Assembly (NCBI GenBank): GCA_963580245.1
Contig: CAUZJO010000157.1
Coordinates: forward strand, 1 to 10,328
DNA from: CAUZJO01 sp963580245
GTDB taxonomy: Bacteria > Sumerlaeota > Sumerlaeia > MVZB01
Length of the DNA: 10,328 bases
Direction: 5' to 3'
The position numbers and the translations under genes were made by a program. Below the pieces are notes generated by a model. It was given only the letters and a program-made list of their open reading frames with translations, searched no databases and was not told the DNA's origin. Below, piece after piece: positions 1 through 6,203 of this stretch; within the stretch, counting starts at the first letter, position 1; each line of letters begins with the position of its first letter.

Positions 1-1769
1 TGGTGCGCGACGGCGAGATCATCGCCGCCGCCCAGGAGGAACGCTTCTCGCGCGTCAAGCACGATGAGCGCTGGCCCGGCCATGCCGTCCGCTACTGCCT
101 CGACGAGGCCGGCCTCCAGCGCGAGGAAATCGACACGGTCGTCTTCTACGAGAAACCGCTGATCAAGTTCGACCGCATCCTGGAGACCTTCCTGGCCACC
201 GCGCCGTTCGGCCTGCGTCACTTCATCCGCGGCATCCAACTGTGGACCCGCCAGCGGCTTCACATCGTCCGCGAAATCGAGGCCGAGATGACCGACGCCT
301 GGCACGGGAAGCTGCTGTTCACCGAACATCACCAGTCCCACGCCGCCAGCGCATTCTACCCCTCGCCCTTCGAGGAGGCGGCGGTCGTCACGATCGACGG
401 CGTCGGCGAGTGGGCCACGACGACCCTCGCCCATGGGAAGGGCCGCGAGCTGACCATCCTCAAGGAGATCCACTTCCCCCACTCGCTGGGCCTGCTCTAC
501 TCGGCGTTCACCTACTACTGCGGATTTCGCGTTAACAGCGGCGAGTACAAACTGATGGGCCTGGCGCCCTACGGGGAGCCGGTCTACAAGAACATGATCT
601 ACGAACACCTGATCCAGGTCGGCGAAGACGGCGGGTTCCGGCTCAACATGGACAACTTCCATTACACGCGCGGCCAGACGATGACCGGCGTCGCCTTCGA
701 TCGGCTGTTCGGCGGCCCGCGTCGCGCGCCCGAGAGCCCCATCACCAAGCGCGAGATGGACCTGGCCGCCTCGGTCCAGGCCGTCACCGAGGAGGTGATG
801 CTCAGGCTGGCCCGCCAGGCGGTCAAGCAGACCGGGTGCCGCAACCTGTGCCTGGCCGGGGGGGTGGCACTCAATTGCGTGGGCAATGGGAAAATCCTGC
901 GCTCGGGCGAGATCGACGGCCTGTGGATTCAGCCGGCCGCCGGCGACGCAGGAGGCGCGCTGGGGGCGGCCCTGGACGTGTGGCACAACTTCTACATGAA
1001 ACCCCGCACGCCCGACCCCAACGATTCGATGAAAGGCAGCCAGCTGGGCCCGGCCTGGAGCGACGAGGAAGTCGCCGGCCTGCTCGAGCCCCTCGGCGCG
1101 GTCTTCACGACCCATGATGATAACACGCTGGTCGAAAAAGTGGCCGAGTTGATCGAGCACGAAAACGTCATCGGCTGGTTTCAGGGGCGGTTGGAATTCG
1201 GGCCGCGCGCCCTGGGCAGCCGCTCGATCATCGGCGACGCGCGCAGCTCCGAGATGCAATCGGTCATGAACCTCAAAATCAAGTTCCGCGAATCGTTCCG
1301 CCCGTTCGCCCCGTGCGTCCTGGCCGAGCGGGCCACCGACTGGTTCGACCTGGACCGCGAGAGCCCCTACATGCTGCTCGTCGCCCCCGTCCTCGAAAAG
1401 CATCGGCTGACCGCCGCTGACGACGACCAACTCACGGGACTTGACCGGCTCAAGCGCAAACGCTCAACGGTCCCCGCGATCACACACGTCGATTACTCCG
1501 CCCGCGTCCAGACCGTCGACCGCCTCCGCCACGGGCTGCTCCATGGCGTGATGAAGGACTTCGAGCGACGCACGGGCTGCCCGGTCATCATCAACACCTC
1601 GTTCAATATCCGCGGCGAGCCGATCGTCTGTCGCCCCGAAGAGGCCTACCGCTGTTTCATGCTGACCAACATGGACGTCCTGGTGCTGGGCCACCACGTC
1701 CTGCTCAAGGCCGACCAGCCGCCGATGGAGGGGGCGGAGGAGTATCAGAAGCAGTTTGCGTTGGATTGA
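1..1769 (+). CDS. O-carbamoyltransferase, NodU/CmcH family (5' partial)
   Basis: Transfers a carbamoyl group from carbamoyl phosphate, through a carbamoyl-adenylate intermediate, to a hydroxyl of a sugar, antibiotic or lipo-oligosaccharide (known for NodU, CmcH and TobZ). The frame is open to the left edge. The first readable codon, GTG at position 3, is most likely an internal Val of the family's N-terminal 'LVRDGEI' strand, so roughly 20 residues are missing. Of the 588 visible residues, the N-terminal Kae1-like ATPase half shows QEERFSRVKHD (11-21), the metal-binding TEHHQSHAASAFY (107-119), TIDGVGEW (130-137), GEYKLMGLAPYGE (180-192) and LAGGVALNC (284-292). The C-terminal domain shows GRLEFGPRALGSRSI, FRESFRPFAP and INTSFNIRGEPIV. 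All hallmark motifs are intact. The acceptor is unknown. No glycan or antibiotic gene directly follows on this strand, so the partner pathway may lie to the left of the window. Confidence 0.95.
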   Translation, partial: VRDGEIIAAAQEERFSRVKHDERWPGHAVRYCLDEAGLQREEIDTVVFYEKPLIKFDRILETFLATAPFGLRHFIRGIQLWTRQRLHIVREIEAEMTDAWHGKLLFTEHHQSHAASAFYPSPFEEAAVVTIDGVGEWATTTLAHGKGRELTILKEIHFPHSLGLLYSAFTYYCGFRVNSGEYKLMGLAPYGEPVYKNMIYEHLIQVGEDGGFRLNMDNFHYTRGQTMTGVAFDRLFGGPRRAPESPITKREMDLAASVQAVTEEVMLRLARQAVKQTGCRNLCLAGGVALNCVGNGKILRSGEIDGLWIQPAAGDAGGALGAALDVWHNFYMKPRTPDPNDSMKGSQLGPAWSDEEVAGLLEPLGAVFTTHDDNTLVEKVAELIEHENVIGWFQGRLEFGPRALGSRSIIGDARSSEMQSVMNLKIKFRESFRPFAPCVLAERATDWFDLDRESPYMLLVAPVLEKHRLTAADDDQLTGLDRLKRKRSTVPAITHVDYSARVQTVDRLRHGLLHGVMKDFERRTGCPVIINTSFNIRGEPIVCRPEEAYRCFMLTNMDVLVLGHHVLLKADQPPMEGAEEYQKQFALD

Positions 1770-1799
1770 CTTGAGGGAACCTTTAGGAATCCGGTTCGC

Positions 1800-1887
1800 A
1801 GTCCTCCCCACGGGACTCCGATTCGTTATAGGTTTGATTTCCCGCCACTTGCGTGGCGGGCTGAAAGCAATCGTCCCTGCCGGGACT
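1800..1887. repeat. cluster of three short hairpins after the carbamoyltransferase gene
   Basis: Three consecutive short inverted repeats lie within about 90 bases. AGTCC (1800-1804) pairs with GGACT (1813-1817). CCCGCCAC (1841-1848) pairs perfectly with GTGGCGGG (1853-1860) around a TTGC loop. GTCCC (1873-1877) pairs with GGGAC (1882-1886) around TGCC. The first and third hairpins share related arm sequence. The arrangement resembles the dispersed intergenic palindromic elements of many environmental bacteria. Whether it recurs in this genome cannot be seen from one window. Confidence 0.5.
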
Positions 1888-1895
1888 GAGTTTTT
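1873..1895 (+). terminator. candidate intrinsic terminator of the carbamoyltransferase gene
   Basis: A 5-bp GC-rich stem (GTCCC/GGGAC, loop TGCC) is followed four bases later by five T residues (1891-1895), about 100 bases after the carbamoyltransferase stop. The stem is short and the T-tract is separated from it, so this is only a plausible terminator. The stronger 8-bp stem at 1841-1860 has no T-tract. Confidence 0.3.
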
Positions 1896-1929
1896 GGAGG
1901 CACCTTTGATATTCTGAGGGGGACTTCAG

Positions 1930-2121
1930 ATGATTAGCATGTACACGGCGAAATATACGAAGATTGGTGTAGGCTACATGGGTCAGCTCGTTGAATGGCC
2001 CGAGGTGATCACGGAAGGAAAGGACATCGAAGAGTGCCGAACCATGCTTGAAGATGCTCTCAATGAAATGAGAGCGGCCTATCGGCAGCAAGGAAAAGAA
2101 ATCCCACTCGGCAACGTCTGA
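1930..2121 (+). CDS. HicB-like antitoxin-family protein, solitary
   Basis: A 63-residue protein resembling the small HicB antitoxin fold. The N-terminal strand pattern YTAKYTKIGVGYMGQLVEWP is followed by EVITEGKDIEECRTMLEDAL and the C-terminal QQGKEIP. Together these give the 'strand, G-x-x-PE-V-x-TEG, helix' layout of this family. It is a short version without a C-terminal DNA-binding domain, and length and ending look natural. The ATG at 1930 is preceded by GAGGGGGA (1916-1923) at 6 bases, and the second ATG at 1939 could also be used. HicB proteins normally neutralise the HicA mRNA interferase encoded beside them. No HicA-like reading frame lies upstream or downstream, so this may be an orphan or may have a different role. 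It is visibly less GC-rich than its neighbours and sits between two hairpin clusters, which suggests separate acquisition. Confidence 0.75.
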   Translation: MISMYTAKYTKIGVGYMGQLVEWPEVITEGKDIEECRTMLEDALNEMRAAYRQQGKEIPLGNV

Positions 2122-2141
2122 GAGCACAAGCAAGTTCTCTG

Positions 2142-2247
2142 GCTCCCTGAAGGGGAGCAATATGAATAGCCAGGGACACCAAGACCTCACGACCCTGAAA
2201 GGGTCGAACAGGCCGCGCCACGTTACGGCTCAACCATTTCAGGGTTG
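2142..2247. repeat. hairpin cluster with repeated CCCTGAAA motif downstream of the HicB-like gene
   Basis: Three stems occur in 106 bases: GCTCCC/GGGAGC (2142-2147 with 2153-2158, loop TGAAG), CGACCC/GGGTCG (2190-2195 with 2201-2206, loop TGAAA) and CAACC/GGTTG (2231-2235 with 2243-2247). The second and third are themselves inverted copies: the reverse complement of 2231-2247 matches 2190-2206 at 14 of 17 positions. This allows either two small hairpins or one long stem enclosing 2207-2230. The reading frame across it (2162-2344) encodes a low-complexity peptide and is not supported as a gene. It looks like a dispersed intergenic palindromic element. Confidence 0.5.
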
Positions 2248-2462
2248 TGGCAATTACGGCAAAAAACGACTCCAATCAAGCTCCACCCCAAATTCAACCG
2301 AACCTCCGCCAATAAACATGCAGGCCGACAGTGCTAAAACCTAAGGTTTAATCAGGCCGAAATATTTTTTCGCTTGCAGGTTTTGGATGGCCAGCCTATC
2401 CTACCGCCGTACGTTACTGGTTAAATGCGGCCTATATTCAGACTGAACGAAAGAGATGATGC
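2248..2462. other. operon upstream region, no gene
   Basis: This 215-base stretch ahead of the aldolase gene holds no credible coding frame. It becomes AT-richer from about 2335 to 2380, contains a 13-base dyad at 2337-2349 and ends with a weak AAGAG ribosome-binding sequence (2451-2455). A possible promoter pair, TTGCAG (2374-2379) and TATCCT (2397-2402) with 17 bases between, matches the sigma-70 consensus only at 3 of 6 and 4 of 6 positions. TATATT at 2433-2438 is another -10-like hexamer, without a good -35 partner. Confidence 0.4.
2337..2349. promoter_or_regulatory. candidate operator dyad upstream of the catabolic operon
   Basis: AAACCTAAGGTTT is a perfect palindrome with 6-base arms around one central base, 113 bases before the aldolase start and just upstream of the best promoter-like hexamers. 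Its size and placement suit a dimeric regulator of a sugar-catabolism operon. No regulator gene is in the window, and a 13-base dyad can occur by chance in AT-rich DNA. Confidence 0.3.
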
Positions 2463-3233
2463 ATGAAGTGGATCCGTGAGCGGGTGTTGAATGGGGAGTT
2501 GGTTGTTGGCACGTTTTTGAACCTCGCCTCGAGCTTTACGGCGGAAATCGTCGGCCATGCGGGCTTTGACTGGGTCCTGGTCGACCTGGAGCACGGGGTC
2601 GGCGATGAGTTGAGTCTGGCCCATCAATTCCAGGCCTTGGCCTCAACGCCGGCCGTGCCCTTGGTGCGCCTGCCCTGCAACGACTCCACTCGGATGAAGC
2701 GCGTTCTGGACCTGGGGGCCTTCGGCGTGATGGTCCCCTACGTCAACACCGCCGAGGAGGCCGAGTCCGTTGCCGCGGCCATGCGCTATCCCCCCAAGGG
2801 CATCCGGGGGGTGAACAAGTCGAACCGCGCCTGCGGGTTCGGGCGGTTGGCGGGGGAATACTACCCGGCCGCCAACGATAACCTGCTCTCGATCGTCCAG
2901 ATCGAGACCAAGCAGGCGGTCGACAACCTGGATGCGATCGCGGCCGTGGATGGGGTGGATGTCCTGTTCGTGGGGCCGCTGGACCTGAGTGCCAGTCTGG
3001 GGATCGAGCAGCAATTCGACCACCCCACCTTCCACGAAGCACTCAAGGCGGTCGTCGAGGCGTGCCGCAAGGCGGGCAAGACCGCCGGGATGCACGCCCT
3101 GCGGCCCGACATGCTGGGGGCCGTCGCCGACGCCGGATTCACGTTTATCGGGATGGGGGTGGAGAGCATCGTGGTTTCGACCGCGATGAAGAACCTGTAC
3201 GGGAACTGGACGAAATTCATGGAGGGCCGATAG
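2463..3233 (+). CDS. HpcH/HpaI-family class II aldolase (2-keto-3-deoxy acid type)
   Basis: A 256-residue TIM-barrel aldolase of the HpaI/GarL/RhmA kind, which reversibly cleaves 4-hydroxy-2-oxo acids to pyruvate (or a related oxo acid) and an aldehyde using a divalent metal. All key positions align one residue off E. coli HpaI: the catalytic His in DLEHG (H44), the oxo-acid-binding Arg in LVRLP (R69), and the metal ligands Glu in QIE (E148) and Asp in GPLDLSAS (D174). The RYPPKGIRGV loop (108-117) is also typical, and length is normal for the family. The start ATG has only a weak AAGAG seven bases upstream. It is the first gene of the operon and lies 5 bases before the dehydrogenase gene, whose ribosome-binding site is inside this gene's end. 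The natural substrate is not deducible; with IolD/IolE downstream, a fragment of cyclitol breakdown is possible. Confidence 0.9.
   Translation: MKWIRERVLNGELVVGTFLNLASSFTAEIVGHAGFDWVLVDLEHGVGDELSLAHQFQALASTPAVPLVRLPCNDSTRMKRVLDLGAFGVMVPYVNTAEEAESVAAAMRYPPKGIRGVNKSNRACGFGRLAGEYYPAANDNLLSIVQIETKQAVDNLDAIAAVDGVDVLFVGPLDLSASLGIEQQFDHPTFHEALKAVVEACRKAGKTAGMHALRPDMLGAVADAGFTFIGMGVESIVVSTAMKNLYGNWTKFMEGR
3221..3226 (+). promoter_or_regulatory. ribosome-binding site setting the dehydrogenase start
   Basis: GGAGGG lies within the last codons of the aldolase gene, 12 bases before ATG 3239. It supports that start rather than an in-frame upstream start at 3062, which would overlap the aldolase gene by 172 bases. 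Confidence 0.6.
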
Positions 3234-3238
3234 AACCG

Positions 3239-4204
3239 ATGGCGAACAAGAAAATCCTGGCAACCGGCCCCCTGGACGATTACGCCGAGAAGGTGCTGGG
3301 CGAGTTCGGGGAGATCGTCTTCGCCTCCGACACCAGCGAACCGACGCTGCTGTCGCTCATCGACGGCGCGGTCGCCTTGGCCGTGCGCGGCGTGCCGCCC
3401 ATCAGTGCCAACCTGATCAACGCGGGGGCGGACCTCAAGGTGATCGGCCGCACGGGCGTCGGCTACAGCAACGTCGACGTCGCGGCGTCGACGGCGCGCA
3501 AGATCCCCGTGATCTTCACGCCCGGCGCCGGGGCGAGGGCCGTGGCCGAAGCGAGCATGACCTTCATGCTGGCACTGTGCAAAATGGTGACCCACTGGGA
3601 CCGGGAACTCAAGGCGGGCAACTGGAAGAGCCGCTTCGAATCCCAGGGCCGCGACTTGGACGGGGGAACACTCGGGATCGTCGGCCTGGGCCGGATCGGG
3701 CAGATTCTGGCCGAACTGGCCCATCCGTTCAACATGACGATCCTCGCCCATGACCCCTACGTGGAACAAAAACGGGCGGCGGACTTGGGGGTGGAAAGGG
3801 TAGAACTGGACGACCTGATGCGCCAGTCGGACTTCATCTCCATCCACTGCAACCAGACCGAAGAGACCACGGGGATGATCAATCGCGAGCGAATCGGGTT
3901 GGTCAAACCCGGTTCGTACCTGATCAACCTCTCGCGCGGGGGCCTGGTCGAAAGCCTGGACGTGCTTGACGAGGCACTGGAGAGCGGGACGCTGGCGGGG
4001 GTGGGATTGGACGTCTTCGAGCCGGAGCCGCCCGACGTCAGCCATCCGATCTTCAAACGGGACAACTGCCTGACCGCGCCCCACTCGATGGGCACCACGG
4101 TCGGGGCGATGACGCGCATCTACAAGTCGATGTCCGACGACATGGCGGCAGTCCTGCGCGGCGAACGGCCGGGCTTCGTCGTCAATCCGGAGGTTTTTGA
4201 ATAG
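3239..4204 (+). CDS. D-2-hydroxyacid dehydrogenase (NAD-dependent, phosphoglycerate dehydrogenase-like)
   Basis: A 321-residue member of the D-isomer 2-hydroxyacid dehydrogenase family, which interconverts 2-oxo acids and D-2-hydroxy acids. The Rossmann motif GLGRIG is at 149-154, with an Asp at the end of the following strand (D172 in AHDPY), the usual sign of NAD over NADP preference. The catalytic triad is complete: Arg in NLSRGG (R233), Glu in DVFEPEP (E263) and His in APHSMG (H282). The C-terminal regulatory ACT domain of SerA is absent, so this is the short form seen in glyoxylate/hydroxypyruvate reductases and similar enzymes. The start at ATG 3239 follows GGAGGG and leaves 5 bases after the aldolase stop, suggesting translational coupling. 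It probably oxidises or reduces a product of the aldolase; the actual substrate is unknown. Confidence 0.92.
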   Translation: MANKKILATGPLDDYAEKVLGEFGEIVFASDTSEPTLLSLIDGAVALAVRGVPPISANLINAGADLKVIGRTGVGYSNVDVAASTARKIPVIFTPGAGARAVAEASMTFMLALCKMVTHWDRELKAGNWKSRFESQGRDLDGGTLGIVGLGRIGQILAELAHPFNMTILAHDPYVEQKRAADLGVERVELDDLMRQSDFISIHCNQTEETTGMINRERIGLVKPGSYLINLSRGGLVESLDVLDEALESGTLAGVGLDVFEPEPPDVSHPIFKRDNCLTAPHSMGTTVGAMTRIYKSMSDDMAAVLRGERPGFVVNPEVFE

Positions 4205-4243
4205 ACGTGCCGGTCCATCGCGGCGAATTGATTTCATTCTAAC

Positions 4244-4248
4244 GGGAG
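4244..4248 (+). promoter_or_regulatory. ribosome-binding site setting the iolD start
   Basis: GGGAG ends 8 bases before ATG 4257. It supports that start over the in-frame upstream ATG at 4197, which lies inside the dehydrogenase gene and would add 20 residues unlike the family. Confidence 0.6.
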
Positions 4249-4256
4249 AGAAACCG

Positions 4257-6149
4257 ATGGCTCGTTCATCCAATCGCGAAACCATCCGCCTGACGGTTGG
4301 CCAAGCGATCGTAAAGTTCCTGTCGGTCCAATACAGCGAACAGGACAACGAAATCCAGCGCCTGGTCCATGGCGTGTTCGGCATCTTCGGCCACGGCAAC
4401 GTCAGCGGGTTGGCCCAGGGGCTCTATGAATACGGCAACACCCTGCCCTATTACCAGCCTTGCAACGAACAATCGCAGGTCCACACGGCCATCGGCTACG
4501 CGAAGGCCAAGCGGCGCCTTTCGACGCTTGGCTGCACGGCGTCGGTCGGACCCGGTTCAACCAATATGCTGACGGCCGTCGCCGCCGCGACGGTTAACCG
4601 CATCCCAGTCTTGATCCTGCCGTCGGATTACTATGGGACGCGCTATCAGGGACCGGTCCTGCAACAGGTCGAGCACCCGGTCTCCGGCGACGTCAGCCTC
4701 AACGATTGTTTCCGGCCGGTTAGTCGGTTTTTCGACCGCATCCTGCGTCCCGAGCACCTGCTGACGGCACTGCCCGAGGCGATGCGCGTCCTGACCGACC
4801 CGGCGGATACGGGTGCCGTCACGCTCTCGCTGCCCCAGGATGTGCAGACCTTCGCCTACGATTACCCCGCCCATTTTTTCGATGATAAAATCTGGCGCGT
4901 CGCGCGCCGCCCGCCCGAGCAACGCTATATCGACGCGGCGATGGAGCTGATCGTCAAGGCCAAGAGCCCGGTGATCATCGCCGGGGGCGGGGTGATTTAT
5001 TCGGCGGCCGGCAGCGAGCTGCAAAAGTTCGCCGAGACGTTCGGCATCCCCGTGGGCGAGACGATCGCCGGGCGCGGGGCGCTGAAGATAGACAGCCCGA
5101 TCCACCTCGGCGCCCAGGGCGTCCAGGGCAATTCGCTGGCGGCCAATGTCATGCGCGAGGCCGATCTGGTAATTTGCGCGGGCACGCGGCTGTCGGACTT
5201 CACCACCGGCTCCCACGGCCTGTTCCAGCATCCCAAGGTGCAATTCATCGGGATTAACGCCGGCGAGCATGATGCCTATAAGCTCGGGGCCCTGCCCGTG
5301 GTGGCCGACGCGCGCGAGGCGCTCAAGGCCCTCGCCAAAGCCGGGAAGAAGGCCGGCCTCAAACCCAACGAACGGTATCTGAAGAAAGTCGCCAAGGAAC
5401 GCAAGGCGTGGGAGAAGCGACTGGACGAGGAGGTCCGCGACTTCCCCGGCGAAAAGATGAATGAAGGGCAACTGCTCCAGACGGTCTTCGAGGAGTCCAA
5501 GCCCGGCGATGCGGCCGTCGGCGCATCGAGCGGTCTGCTGGGCAATATGCACAAGCTCTGGGACACCACGAAGAGCCGCCCAGCCTTCATGGAGTTTGGT
5601 TTTTCATGCATGGGTTACGAGCTGCCCGCGGGCATCGGGACGCGCATGGCCCGGCCCGGCGGTGAGATTTTCGTGTTCGTGGGCGACGGCACCTATCTGA
5701 TGAACCCGATGGAGATCGTGACGGCGGTCCAGGAAGGGCTGAAGGTGACGTTGATCGTCGCCGAAAACCACGGCTACCAGTGTATCCTCGCGCATCAACT
5801 CAACCGCGCCGGTCGCGAATTCGGCAACGAGTTCCGTTGCCGCGATCCGAAGACCAACCGCCTCGAGGGCGATTACGTCAAGGTCGACTACGCGAAGAAC
5901 GCCGAGAGCCTCGGCGCTCGCTCATGGAACGTGAATACGACCGATGAGCTCCGTCAGGCGCTGGCGGAAGCCCGCAAGGAGAAAGCCCCCTGCGTGATCG
6001 TCGCCCAGACCGAAGCGCGCCGCTACTCGCCGGGGTCGGATATCTGGTGGGACGTCGGCGTGGCCGAAGTGAGCAATGATCCGGTTACGAAAAAGCTGCG
6101 CCGCCAATACGAGCAAGAAGTGGAACAGTTCCAACGTTTCTATTACTGA
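4257..6149 (+). CDS. iolD: 3D-(3,5/4)-trihydroxycyclohexane-1,2-dione hydrolase, ThDP-dependent
   Basis: IolD opens the ring of the cyclic dione made by IolE, giving 5-deoxy-D-glucuronate in inositol catabolism (cytoplasmic; ThDP and Mg2+). The 630-residue protein has the full pyruvate-oxidase-like architecture. The N-terminal pyrimidine-binding domain has the catalytic Glu in YYQPCNEQSQVH (E71) and the family signatures TASVGPGSTNM (94-104) and NDCFRPVSRFFDRI (149-162). A central Rossmann-like domain follows (about 225-360). The C-terminal pyrophosphate-binding domain has GDG (476-478) and N504 in the ENHGYQ segment, spaced as in the ThDP motif. GFSCMGYE (448-455), FGNEFR and the tail IWWDVGVAEVS (596-606) match IolD rather than acetolactate synthase. 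The segment usually read as DNxGF in IolD is ENHGYQ here, a small deviation near the cofactor. It lies 52 bases after the dehydrogenase gene and 54 before the IolE-like gene. Confidence 0.92.
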   Translation: MARSSNRETIRLTVGQAIVKFLSVQYSEQDNEIQRLVHGVFGIFGHGNVSGLAQGLYEYGNTLPYYQPCNEQSQVHTAIGYAKAKRRLSTLGCTASVGPGSTNMLTAVAAATVNRIPVLILPSDYYGTRYQGPVLQQVEHPVSGDVSLNDCFRPVSRFFDRILRPEHLLTALPEAMRVLTDPADTGAVTLSLPQDVQTFAYDYPAHFFDDKIWRVARRPPEQRYIDAAMELIVKAKSPVIIAGGGVIYSAAGSELQKFAETFGIPVGETIAGRGALKIDSPIHLGAQGVQGNSLAANVMREADLVICAGTRLSDFTTGSHGLFQHPKVQFIGINAGEHDAYKLGALPVVADAREALKALAKAGKKAGLKPNERYLKKVAKERKAWEKRLDEEVRDFPGEKMNEGQLLQTVFEESKPGDAAVGASSGLLGNMHKLWDTTKSRPAFMEFGFSCMGYELPAGIGTRMARPGGEIFVFVGDGTYLMNPMEIVTAVQEGLKVTLIVAENHGYQCILAHQLNRAGREFGNEFRCRDPKTNRLEGDYVKVDYAKNAESLGARSWNVNTTDELRQALAEARKEKAPCVIVAQTEARRYSPGSDIWWDVGVAEVSNDPVTKKLRRQYEQEVEQFQRFYY

Positions 6150-6189
6150 ATGATAAACAGGCTCGCTATAGGAGCGATCTTATCCAACC

Positions 6190-6196
6190 AAGGAGG
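6190..6196 (+). promoter_or_regulatory. strong ribosome-binding site of the iolE-like gene
   Basis: AAGGAGG, a full match to the anti-Shine-Dalgarno core, lies 7 bases before ATG 6204. It is the strongest ribosome-binding site of the operon and fixes this start. Confidence 0.75.
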
Positions 6197-6203
6197 ATGA
6201 CCA

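Noticed and set aside
1783..2190. A 135-codon minus-strand frame across the spacer
   Set aside because: It is antisense to the HicB-like gene, crosses both hairpin clusters and has no recognisable domain.
2162..2344. A 60-codon frame immediately after the HicB-like gene, considered as the missing HicA toxin
   Set aside because: It runs through the hairpin cluster, lacks the HicA GSH-type motif and basic dsRBD-like pattern, and has no ribosome-binding site.
2374..2402. TTGCAG and TATCCT with 17-base spacing as a sigma-70 promoter of the operon
   Set aside because: Spacing is ideal but the hexamers match consensus at only 3 and 4 of 6 positions; too weak for a separate feature, though mentioned in the leader description.
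2861..4399. A 512-codon open frame on the minus strand
   Set aside because: It lies antisense to three confident genes (aldolase, dehydrogenase, iolD). Its translation is Arg/Pro/His-rich without a recognisable domain, as expected from the complementary frame of GC-rich coding DNA.
6150..6203. A possible TCGCT/AGCGA hairpin between iolD and the iolE-like gene
   Set aside because: The stem is only five bases, with no T-tract and no sign of interrupting the operon.
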